DNA of 22,045 bases, taken from positions 1 to 22,045 of the forward strand of contig CAJUOE010000092.1 of assembly GCA_910587895.1 (NCBI GenBank). Reading direction: 5' to 3'. Source of the stretch: an uncultured Lachnospiraceae bacterium (GTDB taxonomy: Bacteria; Bacillota; Clostridia; Lachnospirales; Lachnospiraceae). This document shows, piece after piece, positions 15,533 to 21,986 of this stretch (positions are counted from its first letter, which is position 1; the number at the start of each line of letters is the position of its first letter). A program made the position numbers and the translations under genes. A model generated the notes under the pieces. It worked only from the letters and a program-made list of their open reading frames with translations. It was not told the origin of the DNA and ran no database searches.

Positions 15533-16126
15533 CTAACGTCTTTTCTCGTCTGCAATCTCATCACATAGCTGTTTCATGGTATCTGGATTGATATTTATTT
15601 GCATTAAAGTAATGTATTCCAATAAAAACAAAGTGTTTGCCAGATCAATCGGATTTAGTTTGTAATCTCTTTTGGCGTAGCATAAGTTCCTGCATAAGAT
15701 GGAAACATATTCGGTGTTGCACATGGAGGCCTTGGGGAAAATAAAGTCTGTAAATTTTTCTGCCTCATGAGGACGCCTGCTTAATAATTTCTTTAATGAT
15801 GCATTCATATAACTCAAGCCAATGTTCAGGGCAATTTTTTCATTGCCATCAAAGATATATTCCTTCTCCTTGTAAGGATGAATGCATTGAATGGCATTTG
15901 CCTTGATAATTGAGCAAATGATAATAGCTGCAAGCTTATGCCGGTCTAATTCCTGCACGTCGTCATACATGACTTTTGTTTTGATGTCATTATAGTAGAG
16001 ATCAAAAACCTGAAAAAAATTTTTTTCGCTATCTGGATTGTAATGAAAATTATCCGGATATTCTTTTGTGATCAGTTGTGCCTGTTGATCCACATTGTTC
16101 CATATGTTCGTTTTTAATTCATTCAT
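15533..16126 (-). CDS. Unrecognised soluble protein, third gene of minus-strand operon
   Basis: A 197-residue protein that I do not recognise. The start at 16126 was chosen because GAAGGTG lies 6 bases upstream and it follows the previous stop directly; the longer frame from 16153 would overlap that gene. No signal peptide or membrane helix is present. Notable features are a central stretch QELDRHKLAAIIICSIIKA, then a conserved-looking FDGNEKIALNIGLSYMN and a Cys-containing region near the middle-to-C-terminus, with an all-helical appearance. It is cotranscribed with two membrane proteins, so it may be the cytosolic part of a membrane complex. Function unknown; the DRHK and NEK motifs resemble helical accessory proteins of defence islands only loosely. 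Confidence 0.75.
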   Translation of the reverse strand: MNELKTNIWNNVDQQAQLITKEYPDNFHYNPDSEKNFFQVFDLYYNDIKTKVMYDDVQELDRHKLAAIIICSIIKANAIQCIHPYKEKEYIFDGNEKIALNIGLSYMNASLKKLLSRRPHEAEKFTDFIFPKASMCNTEYVSILCRNLCYAKRDYKLNPIDLANTLFLLEYITLMQININPDTMKQLCDEIADEKRR

Positions 16127-16128
16127 AA

Positions 16129-16434
16129 TTACACCTTCATTTTTATCAGCCATTGCGCGTTGGCAGTATAATCCCTGACGGTTAAATCAGAGGCATCATT
16201 CCCCATTCCGGTATTGTTCATTTTGATGGGGCTGTGAAGCTCGTCAATGGAATAATGTTTTATGATATCACAATCTGAAATCCACTCCCGGGATTCCTCC
16301 AGTACATAGTTGATGATGTTTTGTTTTCTCCGTTTCCTCGTTCTGAGAACGGCGCCATAAAATGCTAAAAATAAAAGAAATAAAACAAGTATCGAGCAGG
16401 CTAAAATTAAAGTAATTGTTATGATGGTATTCAT
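16129..16434 (-). CDS. Small single-pass membrane protein, second gene of minus-strand operon
   Basis: A 101-residue protein with one strong N-terminal membrane helix (about residues 3-30) followed by an Arg/Lys cluster (RTRKRRK). This predicts an outside N-terminus and a cytosolic C-terminal domain of about 65 residues. The start overlaps the previous stop as ATGA, with GAGGTG upstream. The soluble tail has no family that I recognise. Tight coupling on both sides suggests that it works with its neighbours, perhaps as a linker between the four-helix membrane protein and the soluble protein. Confidence 0.75.
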   Translation of the reverse strand: MNTIITITLILACSILVLFLLFLAFYGAVLRTRKRRKQNIINYVLEESREWISDCDIIKHYSIDELHSPIKMNNTGMGNDASDLTVRDYTANAQWLIKMKV

Positions 16435-17009
16435 ATCTTCACCTCTTCCCCGGTTATAGATTTGTCAATATATTTCCACTTCGAAATTCCCAGGACGTCG
16501 AACAGCATATATTTTACCTTTATGTAAAACAGTACAAAGAATGCAAGTAAAATTACGGCATTATAAAAATAAAGATTCAAAGTCCCGCCGGTTGCTTTTA
16601 GTATGGAAAACGCTAACAAAATAAAAAATATAATGACAAGAAAAATCACGTTAAGTAAATTCGGCGGAATTTTTCTGAGTTTTGCAGAGTTTTTTATTTT
16701 AAAATACCCATTGCCGCTATTCAGGGAACTATATTGCTGGTAGAATATTTTGACTTGATCGCATAGCGTATAAACGCAATATGTCATAACGCCGAAAAAT
16801 GTTATCAGTTGCTGCGTCATTCCCGATAAAGTTATGATAATACATACAATATCTGCCACAAAAGTACAGCTATTAATAACTTTATTCTGTGTAAACAATT
16901 CGTTGTTTTTATCGTCAATGGGAATGGTGTACCCCTTTTTCTCTAGTTTAAGTATATAGGATATGATTTTATGTTTCACTGTTTCCCATATTTTATTCCA
17001 ATGTTGCAT
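16431..17009 (-). CDS. Four-helix membrane protein, first gene of minus-strand operon
   Basis: A 192-residue protein with two membrane hairpins, predicted helices near residues 47-63, 66-84, 117-137 and 146-165, and charged cytosolic N- and C-termini. I do not recognise the family; the layout is broadly like 2TM/4TM effector-type membrane proteins (SLATT-like), but no diagnostic motif supports this. The ATG has AAGAGG about 10 bases upstream. It is led by a long leader containing a terminator-like hairpin (17073-17102) and a SigA-type promoter (17267-17295). Confidence 0.75.
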   Translation of the reverse strand: MQHWNKIWETVKHKIISYILKLEKKGYTIPIDDKNNELFTQNKVINSCTFVADIVCIIITLSGMTQQLITFFGVMTYCVYTLCDQVKIFYQQYSSLNSGNGYFKIKNSAKLRKIPPNLLNVIFLVIIFFILLAFSILKATGGTLNLYFYNAVILLAFFVLFYIKVKYMLFDVLGISKWKYIDKSITGEEVKI

Positions 17010-17065
17010 ACTCCAAATTCCTCTTTTGCAAAAATGTTATTAAAATATTCGAAACATGAGTAAAA

Positions 17066-17102
17066 TAAAAAAGCAGGTATCCAAGGTATGTGTGATAGCT
17101 GC
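17066..17102 (-). terminator. Terminator-like hairpin in the leader of the three-gene operon
   Basis: On the minus strand, GCAGCTATC (17102-17094) pairs with GATACCTGC (17081-17073) with one mismatch, followed by six T (17072-17067). It lies between the promoter and the first gene, so it would cut transcription early unless overcome. Confidence 0.6.
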
Positions 17103-17162
17103 TTTAATTTTTATGAATGATGAATGAAAGTGTCCATTGATTCCCCCCATGCTCCCATGCGA

Positions 17163-17184
17163 ATACTTCTATAAATAGTCTATA
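17163..17184 (-). promoter_or_regulatory. Weak copy of the repeated promoter/leader motif
   Basis: On the minus strand, TATAGA (17184-17179) followed by TATTTATAGAAGTATTCG, similar to the start of the module at 19086. No good -35 is present. It lies in the leader of the three-gene operon; the resemblance could be partly AT bias. Confidence 0.35.
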
Positions 17185-17266
17185 ACATTTTTCATAAAAA
17201 AAGACATTAATTTAAAAATCGCGTATGAGATTCGAGAATCGGACACATATTTTGTTTGTATCTTAC

Positions 17267-17295
17267 ATTATACGGTTCGTTTTCCGGTTCGTCAA
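17267..17295 (-). promoter_or_regulatory. SigA-type promoter of the three-gene operon
   Basis: On the minus strand, TTGACG (17295-17290), 17-base spacer, TATAAT (17272-17267). The spacer contains two copies of CGAACCG/CGGAAAA-like sequence (plus strand CGGTTCG twice), a possible operator. Confidence 0.65.
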
Positions 17296-17341
17296 TATGA
17301 TTGTGTTTATGTTGGCACATTTTTTGACGTTATAATACACA

Positions 17342-17392
17342 AAAGAGGATATCCCTCCACACCCATACGGGTGGGGAAACGATATCCTCTTT
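17342..17392 (-). terminator. Terminator of the PadR/DUF6120/secreted-peptide operon
   Basis: AAAGAGGATATC and GATATCCTCTTT are exact 12-bp arms, with a CACCC/GGGTG stem inside. It lies 55 bases downstream of the secreted-protein stop on the minus strand. Confidence 0.75.
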
Positions 17393-17446
17393 GAAGATTC
17401 AACTATGAATCATTTACAGCTTGCCTGAAACGAGCCGTGGTTTTGC

Positions 17447-17893
17447 CTAAGAAATCACACCAGTGTTGCTGCATGACATGGTTGTGGTAATGTAAGCATG
17501 ATCTAACCCTTTTGAAATTTTTGCGCTTGTAGTGGCGGTGCGTCCGCTGCGCGTGGTAGACTTGTTGCTGGCGCTCCATCCGCTATACGTGGTATAAGTG
17601 GCAGAGGCACTTGTGCAGGTCGCCGAAGAACCGGTGTACGAAAACGTGGCGGTCAGTTTTACGGTTGCAACTACTATACCATCTGCTTTGCAGGTCGCGG
17701 TCTTGGCAGCGGTTTTGGTGCTGGCGCGCGCGACGGAGGGAAGTTCTGTAATTTCATACTCGATGGTCATTCCGTTCCCGAGGTCTACGACTTCAATGTT
17801 CTTGCGTGATATATCCGGGTTTGCTGCATTTGAAATGATTGAGAGGTTCAAAAGTAGAGCCAGCGTAGTTAAAATTGTAATTAGTTTCTTCAT
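17447..17893 (-). CDS. Secreted Ser/Thr/Ala-rich small protein
   Basis: A 148-residue protein with a classical signal peptide, basic MKK then a hydrophobic stretch, probably cut after residue 23 or 24 (SNA-ANP). The mature part has a charged N-terminal third, then a beta-like Ser/Thr/Tyr-rich region with Cys68, Cys93 and Cys141. AAAGGGG precedes the ATG. It is the last gene of an operon with a PadR regulator and a DUF6120 protein. I do not recognise a family; export and expression control suggest a secreted effector, bacteriocin-like peptide or envelope protein, with no direct proof. Confidence 0.8.
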   Translation of the reverse strand: MKKLITILTTLALLLNLSIISNAANPDISRKNIEVVDLGNGMTIEYEITELPSVARASTKTAAKTATCKADGIVVATVKLTATFSYTGSSATCTSASATYTTYSGWSASNKSTTRSGRTATTSAKISKGLDHAYITTTMSCSNTGVIS

Positions 17894-17928
17894 AAGTTAT
17901 CCCCTTTCTCTTCTGAGGCATTTCAGTT

Positions 17929-18318
17929 CTATTCAATATCTTCATCCAGTATCTCAATCTTCTCTTCTACATATATTACTTCACGTTCATTAAATTTGTA
18001 ATATAAAAAGATAGAAATAATAATGAAACAAGCGATTAAGACTATGAGTGAAATAGTGAATCGGTATCTTCTCTTGTACTTGTGCTTTACAAGTTCCTCA
18101 TGCGGAACACTGTCCAGATAAGTCTGCGCCAGTTTCTCCGGAGTGTCAAAATATCCGACAACCTCGGGCCTTCCGGCGGAAGGGTTCTCTTTGATAAATT
18201 GTTTTATATCCCGTTCCATGTCGTCCAGTATTTTCCGGCGGTACTTCCTCGGGCAGGCTATAAGGCGTTTTGTAGTTCGTATGTACTTCCTGATATCTTT
18301 GTTATAATGGTTTCTCAT
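17929..18318 (-). CDS. DUF6120-like single-pass membrane protein
   Basis: A 129-residue protein. The N-terminal half is helical and basic with the pattern RKILDDMERDIKQFIKENP then YFDTPEKLAQTYLDS, as in DUF6120/HAAS-type proteins found next to PadR regulators. One membrane helix lies at about residues 87-107, followed by an acidic tail. Such proteins are thought to act with the neighbouring PadR protein in envelope stress sensing or as its regulatory partner, but this is not established. AAGGAG stands 10 bases before the ATG; the gene starts 6 bases after the PadR stop. Confidence 0.75.
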   Translation of the reverse strand: MRNHYNKDIRKYIRTTKRLIACPRKYRRKILDDMERDIKQFIKENPSAGRPEVVGYFDTPEKLAQTYLDSVPHEELVKHKYKRRYRFTISLIVLIACFIIISIFLYYKFNEREVIYVEEKIEILDEDIE

Positions 18319-18324
18319 TCGTAA

Positions 18325-18702
18325 CTATGCTCCTTCATAAATCATACCGTCCAAATCAAGAATAATATCGGCAGCAGTGGTAATTTCACGATACCTTTTC
18401 TTGATTTTTACTAAATGCTCTTCCCCCTGTTTGGTAATATTAAAATATATCCGAGTCCGGTTGTTTGCTACCTCCCGGTTCTCCTCGTCGATACAGCCTG
18501 CGTTTTTCAGGCGGTAAATATAGGGATATAAAGATTTGTAAGTAAAGCTGCCGTTGCTAATCCGGCTGATCTCCTGTGAGATTTCGTAGGTATACATAGA
18601 TTTTTGCTTTAACAGGAACAGAACGAGCATCTCTCCCAGGCAGCTCTGAAGACTTTCGGCAAAATCGTCTTCATTGCCTGTTATTCTGACTTTTTTACTC
18701 AT
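18325..18702 (-). CDS. PadR-family transcriptional regulator
   Basis: A 125-residue winged-helix protein. After a short polar N-terminus it shows the PadR pattern: LGEMLVLFLLKQKSMYTYEI (helices 1-2), SNGSFTYKSLYPYIYRLKNAGCI (recognition helix), then the wing RTRIYFNITKQGEEHL. PadR proteins are usually repressors whose ligand or partner modulates binding. It is the first gene of the minus-strand operon, with GGAAAGG upstream and a promoter at 18780-18808. Repeated ATAAAGTAT sites beginning 134 bases upstream make it the natural candidate to control the plus-strand promoters, though this is inference. Confidence 0.88.
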   Translation of the reverse strand: MSKKVRITGNEDDFAESLQSCLGEMLVLFLLKQKSMYTYEISQEISRISNGSFTYKSLYPYIYRLKNAGCIDEENREVANNRTRIYFNITKQGEEHLVKIKKRYREITTAADIILDLDGMIYEGA

Positions 18703-18779
18703 AATTACCTTTCCATGATGCTTTACCAGGTTGCCATATCTGGATAACAGGATATCATTGCAAAACCAAATACATTAAT

Positions 18780-18808
18780 AATATAACATGTGCAAGGGGT
18801 AAAGTAAA
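18780..18808 (-). promoter_or_regulatory. Promoter of the padR-type operon
   Basis: On the minus strand, TTTACT (18808-18803), 17-base spacer, TATATT (18785-18780), about 80 bases before the PadR start. Confidence 0.5.
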
Positions 18809-18835
18809 GTGTTTTCGTGTTTTTTTACTTTTTAA

Positions 18836-18943
18836 ATAAAGTATATAATAACATAAAAAGGGGCGGGCGTGTGAAAAGTATGATTTTCGCGTACGTTATA
18901 TCCAAGTTTGAATTTACCGCTCAATACTTTTTGGGGAAAGTAT
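18836..18943 (+). promoter_or_regulatory. ATAAAGTAT site with paired AAAGTAT/ATACTTT repeats
   Basis: ATAAAGTAT lies at 18836-18844 overlapping a TATAAT (18844-18849). Downstream AAAAGTAT (18874-18881) can pair with ATACTTTT (18924-18931), and AAAGTAT (18937-18943) is a further inverted copy. No gene follows before the next promoter; the stretch 18850-19060 otherwise shows nothing that I can assign. Confidence 0.4.
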
Positions 18944-19062
18944 AAAAAACAATGCGGGAAATTGAGAGTGAATATTGCATCGGGAACAAAAAGCGTCACA
19001 AACAGTACCTGTAAGGGAACGTGTGATGATAATACCCGTGAAAATATTGTTGAAATTACATA

Positions 19063-19091
19063 TTGACAAATGAGCGAAAAGGATATATAGT
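19063..19091 (+). promoter_or_regulatory. Repeated promoter, copy A
   Basis: TTGACA (19063-19068), 17-base spacer, TATAGT (19086-19091), followed by ATAAAGTAT at 19098-19106. It is nearly identical in layout to the promoters at 19449 and 19859. Confidence 0.8.
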
Positions 19092-19097
19092 TTTTAT

Positions 19098-19410
19098 ATA
19101 AAGTATTCGTGGGGAAACATTTATAGGAATGTAGATACTTTTAAGGTGATATCAGGATCAGGTTTGCTGACCGGTATAATACAAAAGATAAGTATGTCCG
19201 CCAATAAGAGGAGGTGGATCGGAAAGGGCAGGTTCAGCCGCAGGTTTGCCAGGCAATTCAAAGGATTTCCTTATGCGGCGTATCCGGGAGCAGTTTGGAG
19301 GGACTCTTCCGGACGAGCAGGAGTATTTGAGAGTATAGAAGTAACGAATCAACCATGTTTCATCCAACAGCCGGCGACGTAAGTCGTCGGCTGTTGGATT
19401 ATATTTTTTT
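19098..19410 (+). pseudogene. Relic of the structured leader module (copy A), ending in a terminator
   Basis: From its start this stretch aligns by eye with the leader at 19894-20143: a 5' stem AAAGTAT (19100-19106)/ATACTTT (19135-19141), GATATC-x-GG, TACAAAAGATAAG, then GGTGG, AAAGG, GCCGCAGGTTTG, TGCGGCG and AGGAGTAT. Where the other copy has its start codon, this has TATAGAAG, so the peptide gene appears lost and the RNA would run straight into a terminator. It may be dead, or serve as a noncoding RNA of about 310 bases. The GTG-started 78-codon frame inside has no ribosome site. Confidence 0.55.
19362..19410 (+). terminator. Strong intrinsic terminator of module A
   Basis: Arms of 17 bp (19362-19378 and 19383-19399) begin ATCCAACAGCC and end GGCTGTTGGAT, with one G-U pair and loop GTAA, followed by seven T at 19404-19410. 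Confidence 0.93.
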
Positions 19411-19448
19411 AGTAAACTATATAAGGGCGCAAAATATAAGGGAAATTA

Positions 19449-19477
19449 TTGACAAAATAAGTTGGAAATAGTATATT
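19449..19477 (+). promoter_or_regulatory. Repeated promoter, copy B
   Basis: TTGACA (19449-19454), 17-base spacer, TATATT (19472-19477), followed by ATGAAGTAT (19484-19492), one base from the site in copies A and C. Confidence 0.8.
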
Positions 19478-19539
19478 TTTTTTATGAAGTATTAATAAGG
19501 TTTCTGTTTTATGGACTGGGAGGGGAGGATTACAACGCA

Positions 19540-19797
19540 ATGACGGAGAACCATGCGGCGACAAAGACTTACCGGGACGGCGTATGGGAAGTTCGTTATA
19601 ATAGCGTTATTGATCAATATGCAGGTAAAATTGTCGGCAAAACATTATATTTGTCGGTGGATGTGCATCAGGACATGACGGAGGAGGTCAGCCATTATAT
19701 TGGTGAGCGTGAGTCTGATTTCACCTGTTATGCGGTATTTTATTGGGGAGGAACGGAAGAAGAGATACGCAGGATAAAATATTTAATAGTTATATAA
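19540..19797 (+). CDS. Unrecognised 85-residue cytosolic protein
   Basis: The start at 19540 lies 11 bases after GGGGAGG; the longer frame from 19462 begins inside the promoter and is rejected. The product is soluble, with no signal peptide or membrane helix: an N-terminal region with WEVRYNSVIDQYAGK, then LYLSVDVHQDMTEEVS, a single Cys in DFTCYAVFYWGG, and a basic end. It stands alone behind promoter copy B with a short leader. I do not recognise a family. Its position between peptide modules would suit an immunity or regulatory protein, which is only a guess. Confidence 0.6.
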   Translation: MTENHAATKTYRDGVWEVRYNSVIDQYAGKIVGKTLYLSVDVHQDMTEEVSHYIGERESDFTCYAVFYWGGTEEEIRRIKYLIVI

Positions 19798-19810
19798 TAA
19801 AGTATTATAT
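19792..19810. promoter_or_regulatory. Perfect dyad ATATAATA-AAG-TATTATAT, candidate operator
   Basis: Two exact 8-bp arms flank AAG, with ATAAAGTAT (19797-19805) at the centre. It overlaps the stop codon of the 85-residue gene and lies about 50 bases upstream of promoter copy C. Confidence 0.55.
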
Positions 19811-19858
19811 GTGATGATTCAAATCTATTTATTAGATTAATTGCTGAAAATAAAGTAA

Positions 19859-19887
19859 TTGACAAAATATGACAATAATGATATAGT
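19859..19887 (+). promoter_or_regulatory. Repeated promoter, copy C
   Basis: TTGACA (19859-19864), 17-base spacer, TATAGT (19882-19887), followed by ATAAAGTAT (19894-19902). It drives the secreted-peptide and transporter genes. Confidence 0.8.
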
Positions 19888-19893
19888 TTTTTT

Positions 19894-20143
19894 ATAAAGT
19901 ATCAAGGCGAAACTGTTAATCAATTTGGGGTATGCGCAGATACTTTGTACAAATGATATCGGGAGCAGCAATGTTTCCTGATGTACAAAAGATAAGCTTG
20001 TCTTAATAATTGGTAAGGGGGGTGGGAAAGGAGGGGTAAATCCTGCCGCGGTTTGTCCGATGAGAAATGAGTTTTGTAGATGATGTGCGGCGCAGTTGGA
20101 AATGGACAGAAGAGTTCGCGGAAAAGAGAAAGGAGTATAAGGT
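19894..20143 (+). promoter_or_regulatory. Long structured 5' leader of the secreted-peptide gene
   Basis: About 250 bases separate the promoter from the start codon with no ORF of note. AAAGTATC (19896-19903) pairs with GATACTTT (19939-19946) at the likely transcript 5' end. A second hairpin joins ATCGGGA with TCCTGAT inside two TGTACA copies, and AAGATAAGCTTGTCTT is a near-palindrome. The layout recurs in copy A at 19098, supporting a conserved regulatory RNA, but its ligand or partner is unknown. Confidence 0.55.
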
Positions 20144-20494
20144 ATGAAGAAATTAATTTCAGGCAGTAAAAAGGCTGTAGCGGTATTTCTGTTGGCGCTT
20201 TTGGTGGTATGTGCAGCAGCACCGTCGGTGCAGGCGGGATATAGTTTTGTAAAATCAGGTGCCAGGGACGGTCGTACGAATGATTGGTATAGTAAGACAA
20301 CAGTATCCGCATACGATGAAAAAGGAGCGGCAGCAAAAGCGACGGCGGGTGCAAGTATGCCGGATACGATGTGGAGTTATCAAACAAGAACGACGACAGC
20401 GTATGTTGAATCTGCGCATACAGCAACTCAAGGAAATGCAAAGCATTCGTATGGGGTTAATGGAAGAATTTTAGGTGAGTGGACAGAAAATTGA
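20144..20494 (+). CDS. Secreted cysteine-free peptide, bacteriocin-like
   Basis: A 116-residue precursor with a signal peptide (MKKLISGSKK, then a hydrophobic run), probably cut after VQA at residue 31, leaving an 85-residue mature part without Cys. That part is rich in Thr, Ala, Tyr, Trp, Gly and His. A secreted Cys-free peptide followed by an FtsX-type permease and an ABC ATPase is the layout of lactococcin-972-type loci, where the transporter gives immunity or export. The sequence itself is not clearly lactococcin 972, so this rests on layout. AAAGGAG precedes the ATG; a long leader and promoter copy C lie upstream. Confidence 0.75.
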   Translation: MKKLISGSKKAVAVFLLALLVVCAAAPSVQAGYSFVKSGARDGRTNDWYSKTTVSAYDEKGAAAKATAGASMPDTMWSYQTRTTTAYVESAHTATQGNAKHSYGVNGRILGEWTEN

Positions 20495-20511
20495 GTTTGT
20501 TAGAATTTACT

Positions 20512-20541
20512 TTACCCGGTGGCATATAAGCTGCCGGGTAA
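20512..20541 (+). other. 12-bp hairpin between peptide and permease genes
   Basis: TTACCCGG-TG-GC pairs with GC-TG-CCGGGTAA through two U-G pairs around ATATAA. No T-run follows, so it probably tunes mRNA decay or partial read-through between the peptide and the transporter genes. Confidence 0.65.
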
Positions 20542-20583
20542 GTGGTAGAAGAAAATAGCTAATATATTAACAGGGGGGCATTT

Positions 20584-21945
20584 ATGCGGAAAATAAGATT
20601 TATGATAGAAGAATTTTTTCGGAGTTTCCAGAAAAGCCTGTTTAAGAATATATTGTTAATGCTGATGTTTTCCATAAGCCTTGTGATGGCGGTCATCATG
20701 TGTTCCTATTATGTCGGACTGGGGGAGCGCTATGAATCCATTACCCAGAAGGTGGACGGCAGGGAGTGGTATGCCCTGGATCTGATAACGGAAAGCGGCC
20801 AGGAAGTGACAAATCAATTTACAACAGTAAGGCGCTGCCGTGATATGGTGGATTATTATGAAACGCTGAAGTCTTTGGAAGAGGCTCCGATAATGTCCAT
20901 AAACACGCACCAGTCTGTCGTATTAAAGGAGGAAGATGTAAAGAAACTTTTTGATGGAAAAGACTTCCTTCCGTTTGCAGATGGAGAGTATTCATATGCA
21001 GAAATTGCTTTTGGAGATGGCACAGTCTGTCTGGCACGGGATATGAAGGGCGCGCAGCTTGACCTGGACGCCTACCGTTATTTCGGACTGAGGACGCAGG
21101 AAGGGGAGGGGTTCACAGAGGAGAACATGACGATTCAGCGTGATGGGGAGCCAATTCCGTTATTGCTTGGCAGTGGCTACAAGGGGATTATTGAGGTCGG
21201 GACAATCATTAATGTTAATTTCTGGACAAGTGCGTTTCAATGTAAAGTTGTGGGCATTTTGGAGCGGGGTTCGAAACTTCCGCCAGATGGCCAGATGAAC
21301 CAGATGGATTTTGTGGAGCTTGTATCATTGGATGACCGGATAGTTTTTCCGCATGGGGTCAAGGTTTTGGAAGATCCGGAACGTATGGAGGATATGGAGC
21401 GGTATGCTGAGAATGATTTTATTGCGTTGCAGAATGGGTATGCGCAGACCGATGGAAAACATATCCGGGAGCTGGTGGAGAAATATGGGCAGATAGCGAA
21501 TGAGTACGGATATCCACCGGTGCAGCTGGTCGGTACTTCCATAGGGCTGGATCTGCTGCGCAGGGAGTCTGCCTCCACAGTCAGGGTTCTGCTGGTATTG
21601 ACGGTTGTTCTGATGTGTTTTTCTTTCTATGGGCTGTTTGTCACTTTCTATGACAAGATCCAGTCCAATAGCAAAAACTATGGGATTTACCTGATGAATG
21701 GCTGTTCACTGGGAATGATATTGATACCCTGCCTTCTGGAAGTGGCGGTGATATTGGCGCCTGCCATAATAATTGGAAGATACATATTTACAAGTGAGCA
21801 GATATCCGGGCAATATTTTCGTGCAGGACCGATCATGCAGGCGGCTTACATTATGATAGGGGTGGCATTCCTTGTCGGCGCGGGGGCTCTAATATATCTG
21901 ATGCGTGGCGTGGATACGGAGCATTTAATCCGCCAGAAAGATTAG
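20584..21945 (+). CDS. FtsX/MacB-type ABC transporter permease
   Basis: A 453-residue membrane protein with one N-terminal helix (about residues 20-45), a large extracellular domain of some 285 residues, then three helices (about 333-355, 375-400 and 418-440). This is the MacB/FtsX topology, used to move or sense substrates at the outer face instead of transporting small molecules. The NSKNYGIYLMNGCS motif between helices 2 and 3 is typical of FtsX-family coupling loops. GGGGGG precedes the start. The downstream ATPase completes the transporter. The likely client is the secreted peptide upstream (export, immunity or sensing). Confidence 0.88.
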   Translation: MRKIRFMIEEFFRSFQKSLFKNILLMLMFSISLVMAVIMCSYYVGLGERYESITQKVDGREWYALDLITESGQEVTNQFTTVRRCRDMVDYYETLKSLEEAPIMSINTHQSVVLKEEDVKKLFDGKDFLPFADGEYSYAEIAFGDGTVCLARDMKGAQLDLDAYRYFGLRTQEGEGFTEENMTIQRDGEPIPLLLGSGYKGIIEVGTIINVNFWTSAFQCKVVGILERGSKLPPDGQMNQMDFVELVSLDDRIVFPHGVKVLEDPERMEDMERYAENDFIALQNGYAQTDGKHIRELVEKYGQIANEYGYPPVQLVGTSIGLDLLRRESASTVRVLLVLTVVLMCFSFYGLFVTFYDKIQSNSKNYGIYLMNGCSLGMILIPCLLEVAVILAPAIIIGRYIFTSEQISGQYFRAGPIMQAAYIMIGVAFLVGAGALIYLMRGVDTEHLIRQKD

Positions 21946-21986
21946 GGAAAATCCATTATTATATGTAAAAATATAAGAGGAGACGT

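Noticed and set aside
19146..19382. 78-codon plus-strand frame inside leader copy A
   Set aside because: It starts with GTG without a ribosome site, runs into the terminator stem, and the homologous leader C has no matching frame.
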